39,446 nucleotides of DNA from Desulfobacterales bacterium (GTDB lineage: Bacteria; Desulfobacterota; Desulfobacteria; Desulfobacterales; UBA2174_A): NCBI GenBank assembly GCA_025454075.1, contig JALOPD010000005.1, positions 1 to 39,446 on the forward strand, written 5' to 3'. This document shows, in pieces, positions 6,220 through 16,340 of the stretch (position 1 is the stretch's first letter; every line of letters starts with the position of its first letter). The notes under the pieces are model-generated. The model saw only the letters and a list, made by a program, of their open reading frames with translations. It made no database searches and was not told the origin of the DNA. A program made the position numbers and the translations under genes.

Positions 6220-7365
6220 TCACCGCTCCACCTTGACCACCACGAGCGTGGCGTCGTCCTGGATGTCCAGGGGGAACAGGAACTTTTTCAGCGCCTCCAG
6301 CGCCTGCTGCACGATCTCGGCGGAGGTCCGGTCGGCGTGTTCGCGGATCACCTTCTGCAGCATCGGCTTGCCGAACATCATCCCCTGGCCGTTGCGGGCT
6401 TCCCAGATGCCGTCGGTGCCGATGGCGATGACCTGGCCGGGCGCGAGTTCACGATGGTATTCCTCGTAGACGGCCTCCTCGAAAACCCCGAGCGGAAGCC
6501 CTCCCTGGCCGGCCAGCTCCTCGAAGCGGCCGGAGCCGGGGTCGTAGAGCATGCCGGGGTCGTGACCGGCGCGCACCCAGCGAATGCTCTTCGCCGGAGG
6601 GGCGATCTCCGCGTAGAAGAGCGTCATGAAGCGGCCGGAGGCTTGGACGTCGCGCGTGAGCTGGCGGTTGACGCCGCCCACGATGCTTGAGACGCTCCCG
6701 CCCCGGTGGGCGCTCTCCCGGATGAACGCACGGGCCGTGGTCATGAGCAGCGCCGACGGCAGCCCGTGGTCGGACACATCGCCCACCACGATGCCGACGC
6801 GCGGGTCGGCGGCGGAATTTTTTTCGAAATAGTCGTAGTAGTCCCCGCCGGTCTGGTCGCAGTAGATGCTGCGGCCGGCGATGTCCAGCCCGTCCACGGG
6901 GGGGGCGGCGCTCGGCATCAGGCTCTGCTGGATGTCCATGGCCTGCGCCAGGGAGCGGCGGGTGCGCTGGTTGAACTTGCGCTCCTTGTGGACGCGCCGG
7001 TACTTTTTAATGCCCGTCAACAGCGCATCCGTGAGCGCTTCGGTCGTGCACGGCTTGGTCAGGAACCGGAAGATGTTGCCCTGGTTCACCGCTTCAATGG
7101 CGGCATTCAGGTCCGCACTGCCGGTGAGCAGCATGCGCACGGTTTCCGGTGCGATTTCCTGCACCCGTTTCAGAAACTCGACGCCGTTCATCTCCGGCAT
7201 GCAGTAATCGGTGACGACCACCGAGAAGGGCCCCTTGTTGCGGATGGCATCCAAGCCCTCGGGCCCGCTCGGCACCGTTTCGATATCGGCTGTCTTGCGC
7301 AGCTGCCGGCGAAAGGCCGCCAGGATTTTCGGGTCGTCGTCGACAAAGAGCACGCGGTTATGCAC
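6220..7365 (-). CDS. Receiver-PP2C (SpoIIE/RsbU-type) phosphatase response regulator
   Basis: A 381-residue cytoplasmic protein. Residues 1-120 are a CheY-like receiver: the acidic pair in LFVDDDP, phospho-acceptor Asp53 in VTDYCMPEMNG, Thr in LLTGSAD and Lys in LTKPC. Residues from about 160 form a PP2C-type Ser/Thr phosphatase with TGGDYYDYF (metal Asp175), VGDVSDHGLPSALLM (Asp196 and Asp199), IAIGTDGIWEARN and the closing QDDATLVVVKV. Such proteins often act on anti-sigma or anti-anti-sigma partners, but no such partner is encoded nearby. It overlaps the receiver-HDOD gene by 8 bases, so the two are probably phosphorylated by the PAS kinase of the same operon. Confidence 0.9.
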   Translation of the reverse strand: MHNRVLFVDDDPKILAAFRRQLRKTADIETVPSGPEGLDAIRNKGPFSVVVTDYCMPEMNGVEFLKRVQEIAPETVRMLLTGSADLNAAIEAVNQGNIFRFLTKPCTTEALTDALLTGIKKYRRVHKERKFNQRTRRSLAQAMDIQQSLMPSAAPPVDGLDIAGRSIYCDQTGGDYYDYFEKNSAADPRVGIVVGDVSDHGLPSALLMTTARAFIRESAHRGGSVSSIVGGVNRQLTRDVQASGRFMTLFYAEIAPPAKSIRWVRAGHDPGMLYDPGSGRFEELAGQGGLPLGVFEEAVYEEYHRELAPGQVIAIGTDGIWEARNGQGMMFGKPMLQKVIREHADRTSAEIVQQALEALKKFLFPLDIQDDATLVVVKVER

Positions 7366-8587
7366 GCAGGGCCTCCTCCAGGCGCATCTTGCGGCAGGTC
7401 TCTTCCCAGGCCGGCATGCGCTCGGCGATGCCGAGCTGTTTTAAAATCTCCGGAGCGATCACGGCCGCCGGCTCCTCCGCCGGGCCCGCGGAGAGATGGT
7501 GCTCGAGCGCATTGGCGGCGTGCACCACGGCGGCCACCCGTCCGGGGGCGCTGGTCGGCGGCAGTTGATGGTGATGGGCGATCGCGCCGACCACCTCTTC
7601 GCCGATGCCCCACAGCCCCATGAGATAGGCCCCCAGCTCGGCGTGGGAGGCGCCGAAGCGTTCGGTTTCAACTTCCCAGAGGGGCCGCGGCCGGCGGCGG
7701 CTCTGTTCCAGGACCTCGGCGTAGCCGTCGGGGAAATTCTGAGCCAGGATGAGCTTGCCCAGGTCGTGCAGGATCCCGGCGGTGAAGGCTTCGTCCAGGG
7801 ATTTGCGCGGCAGCTTTTCGACCACCCCGATGCCGCGGGCGAAGAGGCTGGTCTCCATGCTGTGCCGCCACAACGCATCCAGCCAGGGCCCGGGAATCCG
7901 CTTCACTTCGAACTGGGAGAAGACCTTGGCCGACAGCACCAGGGCCTTGACCGTATCGTACCCGATCAGGGAGACCGCCTCCTGGGGGTTGGCGATGCGG
8001 CGGGCCAGCCCGAAAAAGGCGGAATTGACCAGTTGCAGGATCTTGGCGGTCATGCTGACGTCGCGCGCGATGAGCTCCCCCACTTTCTTGAACGAGGAGT
8101 TCGGCGCCTGGATCTCGGCGATGATCTCCGTGTACAGCGCCGGCAGGCTGGGCAGGGATTCCAGGCGCGGCAGCAGGGATTTCAGGCGCCGGTCGTTGAT
8201 CAGCCGCCGCAGCGAGAAGGCCCGCGCCAGGGTGGCCTTCAGGACGTCGGCATCGCAGGGCTTGGCCAGGTACTGGTGGGCGCAGTGCACCGTCTTGAAG
8301 GTCAGGTCCCGGTCCATCTCCCCGGAAAGCACGATGCGCACCATGTGCGGGTGCCGGTCCATCACCTTCGTCAACAGCTCGGCGCCGTCCATGCCCGGCA
8401 TCCGCAGGTCGCTCACCACGGCGTCGAAGGCCTCTTTCTCCATCACCTGGAGCGCTTCGGCGCCGCTGCGGGCGAACCGCATGGCCCACTCCCGGCGCTC
8501 GCTGCGCAGCATGCGCTGCAGCCCTTGCAGCACCAGGGGCTCGTCGTCCACGAACATCACCGCATACCGCTCCATCGTCGTCGTCAT
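7358..8587 (-). CDS. Response regulator with HDOD output domain
   Basis: A 409-residue protein. The N-terminal receiver (about 1-125) has VMFVDDEP, phospho-acceptor Asp60 in VVSDLRMPGMDG, Ser in VLSGEMD and Lys in LAKPC. The HDOD domain (about 145-350) has RDVSMTAKILQLVNSAFFG, EAVSLIGYDTVKALVLS, LWRHSMETS, AGILHDLGKLILAQ and FGASHAELGAYLMGLWG. It overlaps the kinase gene upstream by ATGA (8584-8587) and the PP2C regulator downstream by 8 bases, so translation is coupled. The kinase-coupled position makes it the likely direct partner of the PAS kinase. HDOD output chemistry is not established. Confidence 0.92.
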   Translation of the reverse strand: MTTTMERYAVMFVDDEPLVLQGLQRMLRSERREWAMRFARSGAEALQVMEKEAFDAVVSDLRMPGMDGAELLTKVMDRHPHMVRIVLSGEMDRDLTFKTVHCAHQYLAKPCDADVLKATLARAFSLRRLINDRRLKSLLPRLESLPSLPALYTEIIAEIQAPNSSFKKVGELIARDVSMTAKILQLVNSAFFGLARRIANPQEAVSLIGYDTVKALVLSAKVFSQFEVKRIPGPWLDALWRHSMETSLFARGIGVVEKLPRKSLDEAFTAGILHDLGKLILAQNFPDGYAEVLEQSRRRPRPLWEVETERFGASHAELGAYLMGLWGIGEEVVGAIAHHHQLPPTSAPGRVAAVVHAANALEHHLSAGPAEEPAAVIAPEILKQLGIAERMPAWEETCRKMRLEEALRA

Positions 8588-9870
8588 ACCACACCTGCCT
8601 GTTCTCCGAGCGGCAGACCGATCGTAAAGGTGGTGCCCCGGCCCACCTCGGAGTCGAAGGAGATCGTGCCGCCGTGCTTTTCAACAATCACCGGGTAGCA
8701 GATGGCCAGCCCCTGGCCCGTGCCCCGGCCGATTTCCTTGGTGGTGAAAAACGGGTCGAAAATGCGGTGCCGGATGTTTTCCGGGATCCCGCTGCCCGTG
8801 TCGCTGATCCGGATCTCGGCCCACCCGTCCCGTCGCCGGGTGGCGATGGCGATGCCGCCCTTCGCCGCCCGCCCCTGCTTGACCACGTCCTCGACGGCGT
8901 GCGCCGCGTTGATGACCAGGTTCAGGATCACCTGCCCGATCTCCGCGGGGTGGCAGAAAACCGGCGGCAGGCTGCGGTCGAAATCGGTTTGCATGTCCGC
9001 CACGTACTTCCACTCGTTGCGGGCCACCGTGACCGTGGTGTCGATGATCTGGTTCAGGTCGGCCGATGTTTTTTCCTCGCGGCCGGGGTGGGCAAAGTCC
9101 TTCATGGCCCGCACGATCCTGGAAATGCGCTCCACCCCCTCCAGGGTGTGCTGGATGGCCACCGGGACCTCCGCCACCAGGTACTCCAGGTCCGCCCGTT
9201 CGCGGCCCTCCTGCAGGCGGCGGAGGAGCTCGGCGCTCACGCCGCCGCCGCGGGCCGCCGCGAGCAGCTCCTCGTCGCCCCGCAGCACGCCGATGAACTC
9301 TTCGAAGGCGTCCTTGAGAAAGCGGATGTTGTCGCCCACGTATTGGGTGGGGGTGTTGATCTCATGGGCGATGCCGGATGCCAGCTGGCCGATCGAGCGC
9401 AGCTTCTGGGCCTGGGCCAGCTGCTTTTCCAGCATTTTGCGCTCGGTGATGTCGGCGCCGATGATGGTGAACCCCAGAAAGACGTCCCCATCCCGCCGCA
9501 GCGGGTTGATGACGAGCCCCAGCACCCCGTCCCTGCCGCCGGCGCGCACGAAGGCAAGGTCGTCGAGCCTTACCGGTATGCCGTCCGCGCGGCAGCGTTC
9601 CAGGCCGGGCCGGACCCGGTCCCAGTCCCACGGAATCTTGACGGTGTCCAGGGTCCGGCCGCAGACCTCTTCGGCCGCGTGGGCGAACACCTTGCCCGCC
9701 ATCAGGTTCCAGCGGGTGACGCGCAAATCCTGCCCCAGCCCGATCAAGATCGTCGGCAGGCTGTCCAGCAGCGCCTCCGCCTCTCGCAGGGCACGGGAGC
9801 CTTCCGGGCGGCCACTCCCCGCATCCGGAACATTTTCAGGGACCCAGCTTGCACTCAGACTCTCGACCAT
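8584..9870 (-). CDS. PAS domain sensor histidine kinase
   Basis: A 428-residue kinase with no membrane segment, so it is probably cytoplasmic. A PAS domain spans about 30-145 (LLDSLPTILIGLGQDLRVTR, ending in GFTIIGADITERK). The HisKA motif GQLASGIAHEINTP carries phospho-acceptor His169. The ATPase domain shows the N box LVINAAHAV, G1 DTGSGIPENI, the F box FDPFFTTK and G2 GRGTGQGLAI. The dimerisation region is longer than usual, with a helical insert (about 185-245) between the H box and the segment RISRIVRAMKDFAHPG, a layout seen in kinases paired with HDOD or other chemotaxis-like regulators. It overlaps the receiver-HDOD gene by four bases. The signal is unknown. Confidence 0.93.
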   Translation of the reverse strand: MVESLSASWVPENVPDAGSGRPEGSRALREAEALLDSLPTILIGLGQDLRVTRWNLMAGKVFAHAAEEVCGRTLDTVKIPWDWDRVRPGLERCRADGIPVRLDDLAFVRAGGRDGVLGLVINPLRRDGDVFLGFTIIGADITERKMLEKQLAQAQKLRSIGQLASGIAHEINTPTQYVGDNIRFLKDAFEEFIGVLRGDEELLAAARGGGVSAELLRRLQEGRERADLEYLVAEVPVAIQHTLEGVERISRIVRAMKDFAHPGREEKTSADLNQIIDTTVTVARNEWKYVADMQTDFDRSLPPVFCHPAEIGQVILNLVINAAHAVEDVVKQGRAAKGGIAIATRRRDGWAEIRISDTGSGIPENIRHRIFDPFFTTKEIGRGTGQGLAICYPVIVEKHGGTISFDSEVGRGTTFTIGLPLGEQAGVV

Positions 9871-9891
9871 ACCGTCACTCCGCAGCGCCGA

Positions 9892-10389
9892 TCACCGCCC
9901 GGGCAGGCGGGGTTCTCTGGATGTGCGCGCTTCGACCCATATCCCCATCTGGTCCAGCAGCCGCAGCGCCTCCTGCCGTTCCACCTCAGAATTCGGCCGG
10001 CTTGCCGCCACGATGGCCTGCAGGACGTCGTCGCCCACGCCGGCCTTCTTCAAGGCGATGATATCCGCCGCCGTGGCCATGCGGATCGAGCGCAGGTCGT
10101 TGCCGTACACGACGGGTTCCCGGTCCTGCATGAAGGATCCCTCGCTGATCAGCGTCTGCAGCGCCTTCTCGCCGATGCCGGCGGCTTTCATCGCGACGAT
10201 CTCGTCCACCGTGAAAGCCGCGGTCTCCAGCGTGCGCTCCTTGGCCATCAGCTCGAGGGTCTGCTCGCTGACACCGGCCCTCTTCAGCCGCACCATTCCC
10301 GCGGCATCGACGCCGAGGGCGTGGGTCGCCGCGACGGCTGCCAGCACTCCCGCCAGAACCAGGCTGAAGATGAGTCTTTCCGATTGCAT
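9892..10389 (-). CDS. Exported protein with three helical repeats, unknown function
   Basis: A 165-residue protein with an N-terminal signal peptide (hydrophobic stretch about residues 6-25, FSLVLAGVLAAVAATHALG). The mature part has three related repeats of about 24 residues: about 28-52 (MVRLKRAGVSEQTLELM), 60-84 (IVAMKAAGIGEKALQTLI) and 106-130 (IIALKKAGVGDDVLQAIV). The shared pattern I-x-x-LKxAGV-x4-L-x3-I resembles short helix-hairpin modules. The start is ATG 10389, with GGAAGGG upstream. It ends 21 bases before the PAS kinase gene, so it could be the periplasmic partner or merely the first gene of that operon. It follows flgL after 59 GC-rich bases and may be cotranscribed with it. I do not recognise a named family. 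Confidence 0.68.
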   Translation of the reverse strand: MQSERLIFSLVLAGVLAAVAATHALGVDAAGMVRLKRAGVSEQTLELMAKERTLETAAFTVDEIVAMKAAGIGEKALQTLISEGSFMQDREPVVYGNDLRSIRMATAADIIALKKAGVGDDVLQAIVAASRPNSEVERQEALRLLDQMGIWVEARTSREPRLPGR

Positions 10390-10448
10390 GCAAACCCTTC
10401 CGCTCCCGCGCCGCGGCGGCGCCGCCCACGGCGGCCGCGGCCGGGCCG

Positions 10449-11360
10449 CTATTTCAAAAAGTTGACCAGGCTGGGCTGAATGATCCGGGAGGCCGCCGCC
10501 ATGGTGGACTGATAGGCGGTCTCGAGGTTCTTCAGCTCGATGATGGCCTGGGCCACGTCGACGTCCTCTTCGCGCCCGATGGCCGCCTGAACCGTGTTCT
10601 TGACGTTCGTCCAGTGCTCCTCGGTGGCCTGCAGCCGGTAGAGCTTGGGCCCGGCTTCGGCGCGTTTGTCCATGATCTGGACATGGGCCTCTTCGAGCGG
10701 GTCGACGGTGGCGCGGATCTGGGTCGACCCTTCCGCAAGGTCCGTGTTTTCGAGCCCGCCGATCAGGTCCCGGAGCTGGTCGAAGATGTTGACCCCGCCG
10801 TTGGTTGCATCCTGGAAATAGCTGCTGCCGTCGGCATCCACCCGAACCTCGACGTTGTCCGCGATGGGGATCCGGCAGCTCCCGGCGTCGCCGTTGTAGG
10901 TGGCGTTGTAGCCGGCGTCCCGCGTGAAGGCCGCCGTGTCCGTACGGTCCCCGGAAAACAGGTACCGGTCGTTCAACTTGGAGTTGGCGAGCTGCAGCAC
11001 CTGGTCGTAGATCTCCTTGACCGCCTCGGCCGCCAGGGCCCGCTCCTCGGCGGTGACGCCGTCGCCGCTTTTTTCCTGGGCGGTGCGGCGCGCCTGCTGC
11101 ACGAGGTCGTCCACCAGCTTCAAGGTCTGCTCGGTGAACTCCAGCCGGGTCTTGCCCTGTTTGATGTTGTCCGTGTACTGGCCGATCGTGGCCAGCGTCG
11201 ACCGCCCCGCCAGCACGCGGCCCATGCCGCTCGGGTCGTCCGAGGGCCGGTTGATGCGCTTCTGGGTCGCGATCTGCTCCTGTCGCTGCAGCATGGCCTC
11301 GGTCTGCTTGCGCAGGTTGCTCACGAAAATGTTGGACATCATGGCCTGCGTGATACGCAT
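10449..11360 (-). CDS. flgL: Hook-filament junction protein FlgL (HAP3)
   Basis: A 303-residue secreted junction protein that joins the hook to the filament. The N-terminus MRITQAMMSNIFVSNLRKQ and the KRINRPSDDPSGMGRVL segment are FlgL/flagellin hallmarks. The C-terminal helix (VDVAQAIIELKNLETAYQST, then AASRIIQPSLVNFLK) pairs with the N-terminal helix as in flagellin. The length fits FlgL with a small variable domain (NDRYLFSGDRTDTAAF). There is no signal peptide, as expected for type III export. The start follows GGAGGGG. It lies 59 bases after flgK and is the last structural gene of the sigma-28 operon that begins with flgN. Confidence 0.95.
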   Translation of the reverse strand: MRITQAMMSNIFVSNLRKQTEAMLQRQEQIATQKRINRPSDDPSGMGRVLAGRSTLATIGQYTDNIKQGKTRLEFTEQTLKLVDDLVQQARRTAQEKSGDGVTAEERALAAEAVKEIYDQVLQLANSKLNDRYLFSGDRTDTAAFTRDAGYNATYNGDAGSCRIPIADNVEVRVDADGSSYFQDATNGGVNIFDQLRDLIGGLENTDLAEGSTQIRATVDPLEEAHVQIMDKRAEAGPKLYRLQATEEHWTNVKNTVQAAIGREEDVDVAQAIIELKNLETAYQSTMAAASRIIQPSLVNFLK

Positions 11361-11419
11361 TTTCCCCTCCGCGAACTACATAAATTTAAAATTGAAGGCC
11401 GTCTACCCAAGGCCCTGGT

Positions 11420-12808
11420 TTAACGCACCATATTCATCAAGGAATCCAGCATCTCGTCCGCCATGCTGACCATCTTGGCCGCCGCGTTGTAGGCCGCCTC
11501 GAACTTCACCAGGTTGACCATCTCCTCGTCCAGGGAGACCCCGGAGACGGACTCCCGGTAGTTCTCCAGGTAGGTCGTCATGTCCGCCTGATGGCCGGCA
11601 TTGGCCTTGGCCGTCTGCACGTCGTAGCCGACTTGGCTGACCAAGGCGTTGGCGGCGGCGTCGAACGTGGAAGTGCCCCCGTTCATGGTCAGGCCGGTCC
11701 GCAGGGCGTTGATGGCGATGGCCTGGTCGGCGTTGCCGTAGGCTCCCGGCGGGGCGGACGCGGCAATGAGATTGAGGTCGGCGAGCACGGCCGGGTTGAT
11801 TTGCATGTCGGCCGCCCCGCTGCCGGTGAAAAGGTCCGTGTCGGTGGTTCCGTCCAGCCCGTAGCCGGCCGCGTGGAGCGTGTTCACCTCGCCCATCAGG
11901 CCTTGGGCCAGCGCGTCGAGGTCGCTCTGGTAGCCGGCGATCTTGGCGTCCCGGGTCTGGAGCCAGCCGCCGATCCGGCCGCCCCGTATTTCGCCCGAGA
12001 GGCTCACCAGGCCGCCGTCGACATCCGGCCAGAAAATGTCCGTGTGCCCATCGGCATTGGTCTGCGCGGAAAGCTGCCAGGTGTTGCCGCTTTCCACCAG
12101 CGGCCGGCCGGCGCCCACCGAAACGACCGCCTGGCCGGTGGCATCCTCGAAGCTCGTGATGTCGATCATTTCCGAAAGCTGCTTCAAAATAAGATCGCGG
12201 CGGTCGCGGTAGTCGTTGGCGTTCGTGCCGCCGATTTCGGTGCGGGCGATTTTCTGGTTGAGATCGGCGATCTGCGCCGCGAGGCGGTTGACGGTTTCGA
12301 CACCGTCCCTGACGGCGATGTCGATGTCCTTCTGGACCTGCTCGAGTCCGCCGTATTTTTGGCGGATGGCGTCGGCCAGGCCCTGGCTGGTCGCCGCAAC
12401 CACCGCGCGCTCGGTCTGCCCCTCCGGCTTGAGGCTGAGGTCCTGCCACGAGTTCCAGAAATCGCTCAGGGCCTGGTTCAGGCCGTAGCCGCCGCTCTCG
12501 TCGAAGACGACCTCGACGCGGTCGAGCATGCCCTTCTGCGCCTCCCACCGGCCGAGGTTGGCGTTCTCGTTGTTCAGCTGAACGCCGAGGAAGCGGTCGT
12601 ACACCCGTTCGACGTCGGTCGAGGTCACGCCGTACGACATCATCCCCAGACCGGTCTGGGTCGGCATGCCCGTTTCCAGGTTCAACCGCTGGCGCGAGTA
12701 CCCCGGCGTGTTCACGTTGGCGATGTTGTTGCCGGTGACATTGATGGCGCGCTGCTGCGTCAGCAAGGCGCTCGTAGCGGTGCTCAACACCCCGAACAGA
12801 TGGGTCAT
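11420..12808 (-). CDS. flgK: Hook-filament junction protein FlgK (HAP1)
   Basis: A 462-residue junction protein exported by the flagellar apparatus. The N-terminus has LLTQQRAINVTGNNIANVNT, then PGYSRQRL, the rod/hook/HAP signature. The C-terminus has SVSGVSLDEEMVNLVKFEAAYNAAAKM, the matching helix, then VSMADEMLDSLMNMV. The length is toward the short end of the family, so the central domain is compact. The start is ATG 12808, six bases after AGGAGG. It starts two bases after cheB ends and precedes flgL. FlgN, encoded at the head of the operon, is its usual export chaperone. Confidence 0.95.
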   Translation of the reverse strand: MTHLFGVLSTATSALLTQQRAINVTGNNIANVNTPGYSRQRLNLETGMPTQTGLGMMSYGVTSTDVERVYDRFLGVQLNNENANLGRWEAQKGMLDRVEVVFDESGGYGLNQALSDFWNSWQDLSLKPEGQTERAVVAATSQGLADAIRQKYGGLEQVQKDIDIAVRDGVETVNRLAAQIADLNQKIARTEIGGTNANDYRDRRDLILKQLSEMIDITSFEDATGQAVVSVGAGRPLVESGNTWQLSAQTNADGHTDIFWPDVDGGLVSLSGEIRGGRIGGWLQTRDAKIAGYQSDLDALAQGLMGEVNTLHAAGYGLDGTTDTDLFTGSGAADMQINPAVLADLNLIAASAPPGAYGNADQAIAINALRTGLTMNGGTSTFDAAANALVSQVGYDVQTAKANAGHQADMTTYLENYRESVSGVSLDEEMVNLVKFEAAYNAAAKMVSMADEMLDSLMNMVR

Positions 12809-12810
12809 GG

Positions 12811-14378
<1,568 letters not shown>

Positions 14379-14395
<17 letters not shown>

Positions 14396-14777
14396 GGAAC
14401 ACCTCGCCTCCCAGGACCTCTTTGAGCGTGTCCCGGATCATCTCCGGCGAAAAGGGCTTGTGGATAAACCGTACCCCTTGTTTCTCCAGCCGCGCGATGC
14501 GGGTCCGGCTGCCCTCCGTGGAGATGACGATCGTGGGGATGGCCTTCAGGTCCGGCTGGGCCTGCATGCGCTCGATCATCTCCTCCCCGTTCATCACGGG
14601 CATGTTGATGTCGGCCACGACCAGGTCGATCCAGTGTCCCTCCAGGGCGGCCAGTCCCTCTTGCCCGTTGGAGGCCTGATGGACCTCCCCGATCGCAAGA
14701 CCGCTCAGCTGCATGGCCTTTTGGACCATCGACCGCATCACCCCGCTGTCGTCGACTATCAGGATGTTGATTGCCAT
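14379..14777 (-). CDS. cheY: CheY-type single-domain response regulator
   Basis: A 132-residue free receiver: ILIVDDSGVMR, phospho-acceptor Asp56 in VVADINMPVMNG, Ser/Thr in VISTEGS and Lys in FIHKPFSPE. The start is ATG 14777 (MAINILIVDD), after AGGTGG. The 18 extra residues of a longer frame are not CheY-like. CheA of the same operon should phosphorylate it, and FliM (this window) carries the EIDALL peptide that binds CheY-P. It overlaps cheX by 17 bases. Confidence 0.9.
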
Positions 14778-14853
14778 GGACCACCTGCGGATGCGCTGAT
14801 TTTTCGCATGTGAGGTTCGTCTTTCCGGCACCGCGCTCCGGCGCCCGTCGTCC

Positions 14854-15693
14854 CTATACGGCCATCGCCAGCGACAGCTCGTTGGCCCATTGCAGGGTCT
14901 GGCTGGCGACTTTTTCCAGGTGAGTGTTCCCCAGCCCGAGCCGCCGCGTAACCACGCTCGACGGTTCGTGTTGCAGCCCCTCCCGCCCCACGCCGATCCC
15001 GATCATCAGGCACAGCACGTTTGCCACGTGCACGACATCCAGCATGGGGTCGACGCGCGCCGCCTTCTCCGGCACATGGTGCCAGCGCACGGCATGAACA
15101 ATCCCGGCCGGCAGCGACCACTTGGAAAGCACTTCGGCGCCGACGGCCGCGTGGTCGGTCCCCAGCACGATGCTTTCAGCGGTCTCAAACGGCAGCCCCT
15201 GGGCCAGGGCCATCTCGATTTTGCCGTAGTCATCCTGGACGAACTGGCCCAGAATGAGCTTGCCGACATCGTGCAGGAGGGCGGCGGTGAAAATTTCTTC
15301 GGCCGACTCCATCTTCAGCTCACGGGCCAGGCCTTCGGCTGCCACCGATACCGCCAGGGAGTGGCGCCAGAGATCCCCGGCCGGCAGATCGTATCCCGGA
15401 ACGCCGCGGTCCATGATGGCGCTGGTGCAGGCCGCGATGACCATCTGGACCAGCCGCTTCAACCCCAGAAGGATCACGGCCTGGCGCACCGACCCGACCT
15501 TCGCGGGGATGCCGAAATAGGCCGAGTTGGCCAGTTTGAGCAGGTTCGCCGTCAGCCCTGCATCCTGCCGAAGGATCCCCTCGATCTGCTGCACCGTGAC
15601 ATCGGCTTCATCCACCAGGGCCAACAGCTTCAGCGCCGCGGTGGGCATACCGGGAAACGCCTTGATCATTGGAGCGATCTGGTCCAACCGCAT
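14854..15693 (-). CDS. HDOD domain protein in the chemotaxis operon
   Basis: A 279-residue protein that is essentially one HDOD domain: RQDAGLTANLLKLANSAYFG, RQAVILLGLKRLVQMVI, LWRHSLAVS, AALLHDVGKLILGQ, GTDHAAVGAEVLSKW and WHHVPE. The HDVGK motif is retained; no HD-GYP signature is seen. The start is ATG 15693; the longer upstream frame overlaps a hairpin after cheD and is not HDOD-like. It lies between cheD and cheY, 76 bases from cheY. Its role in the chemosensory output is unknown. Confidence 0.88.
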   Translation of the reverse strand: MRLDQIAPMIKAFPGMPTAALKLLALVDEADVTVQQIEGILRQDAGLTANLLKLANSAYFGIPAKVGSVRQAVILLGLKRLVQMVIAACTSAIMDRGVPGYDLPAGDLWRHSLAVSVAAEGLARELKMESAEEIFTAALLHDVGKLILGQFVQDDYGKIEMALAQGLPFETAESIVLGTDHAAVGAEVLSKWSLPAGIVHAVRWHHVPEKAARVDPMLDVVHVANVLCLMIGIGVGREGLQHEPSSVVTRRLGLGNTHLEKVASQTLQWANELSLAMAV

Positions 15694-15778
15694 GGTATTC
15701 CAGCTCCCTATCCTCTTTCCATCAGAACCAAATGCGTTCGAGCGCCCATCCACCCGAAGAACCCCTCGCCCCTGAGCG

Positions 15779-15826
15779 GCTTCCAGCCGCCCCGCCGACC
15801 GAACCGCCGCCGGAACGGCTGGAAGC
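15779..15826 (-). promoter_or_regulatory. Inverted repeat between cheD and the HDOD gene
   Basis: GCTTCCAGCCG (15779-15789) and CGGCTGGAAGC (15816-15826) pair perfectly over 11 bp with a 26-base GC-rich loop. No T-run follows, so it may attenuate or protect the transcript rather than terminate it. Confidence 0.35.
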
Positions 15827-15836
15827 GCCCGGGGCT

Positions 15837-16313
15837 TCACAGGGGCCGTTTGGTGCCGTTGCTGCTGAGGAGCACCTGACCGTTGGACACTTCGAAGTGA
15901 ATCGTTCGGCTCACCGAGCCGCCGACGTCCTCGGCCTCGAGCAAAATGTTGTTTTTCCACAGGAGCTTTTTCAAAACCGTGTAGTTGCGCTCGCCGATCT
16001 TGAACACCTCGTTCTGGCCCATGGGGCTGCCGCAGCCGGCGGCCTTGACCACCAGCCGCGCTTTCGCCGCCCCCTGGCCGTAAAGGGTCCTGAAGAGCAA
16101 CGGCACCCCGGTGTCGACGAACATGGCCGGGTTGGCCAGCGCTTTTTCGGGGTTGATGCCGGACAGCGGCAGCATGGCGTGCAGCAGCCCTCCCACCTTC
16201 GCCGCCGGGTCGAACACCATCAGCCCAAGACAGCTCCCCAGAGCATGCGTGACGAGCGTGTCCCCGTTTTGCCCGGTTTTCATGTCGCCGACCAGCACGA
16301 TGAAATTCATCAA
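15837..16313 (-). CDS. cheD: Chemoreceptor glutamine deamidase CheD
   Basis: A 158-residue CheD that deamidates receptor glutamines and, in known systems, binds CheC/CheX phosphatases. The Cys-protease-like site is visible: Cys28 in THALGSCLG and His45 in GGLLHAMLP; KAAGCGSP and IGERNYTVLKKLL are further family segments. Translation may start at ATG 16313 or the adjacent ATG 16310. It lies 27 bases after cheR. CheX in the same operon makes a CheX-CheD feedback pair possible. Confidence 0.93.
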   Translation of the reverse strand: MMNFIVLVGDMKTGQNGDTLVTHALGSCLGLMVFDPAAKVGGLLHAMLPLSGINPEKALANPAMFVDTGVPLLFRTLYGQGAAKARLVVKAAGCGSPMGQNEVFKIGERNYTVLKKLLWKNNILLEAEDVGGSVSRTIHFEVSNGQVLLSSNGTKRPL

Positions 16314-16340
16314 GAATTCGCCTTCAGCAACAAGTGCGCC

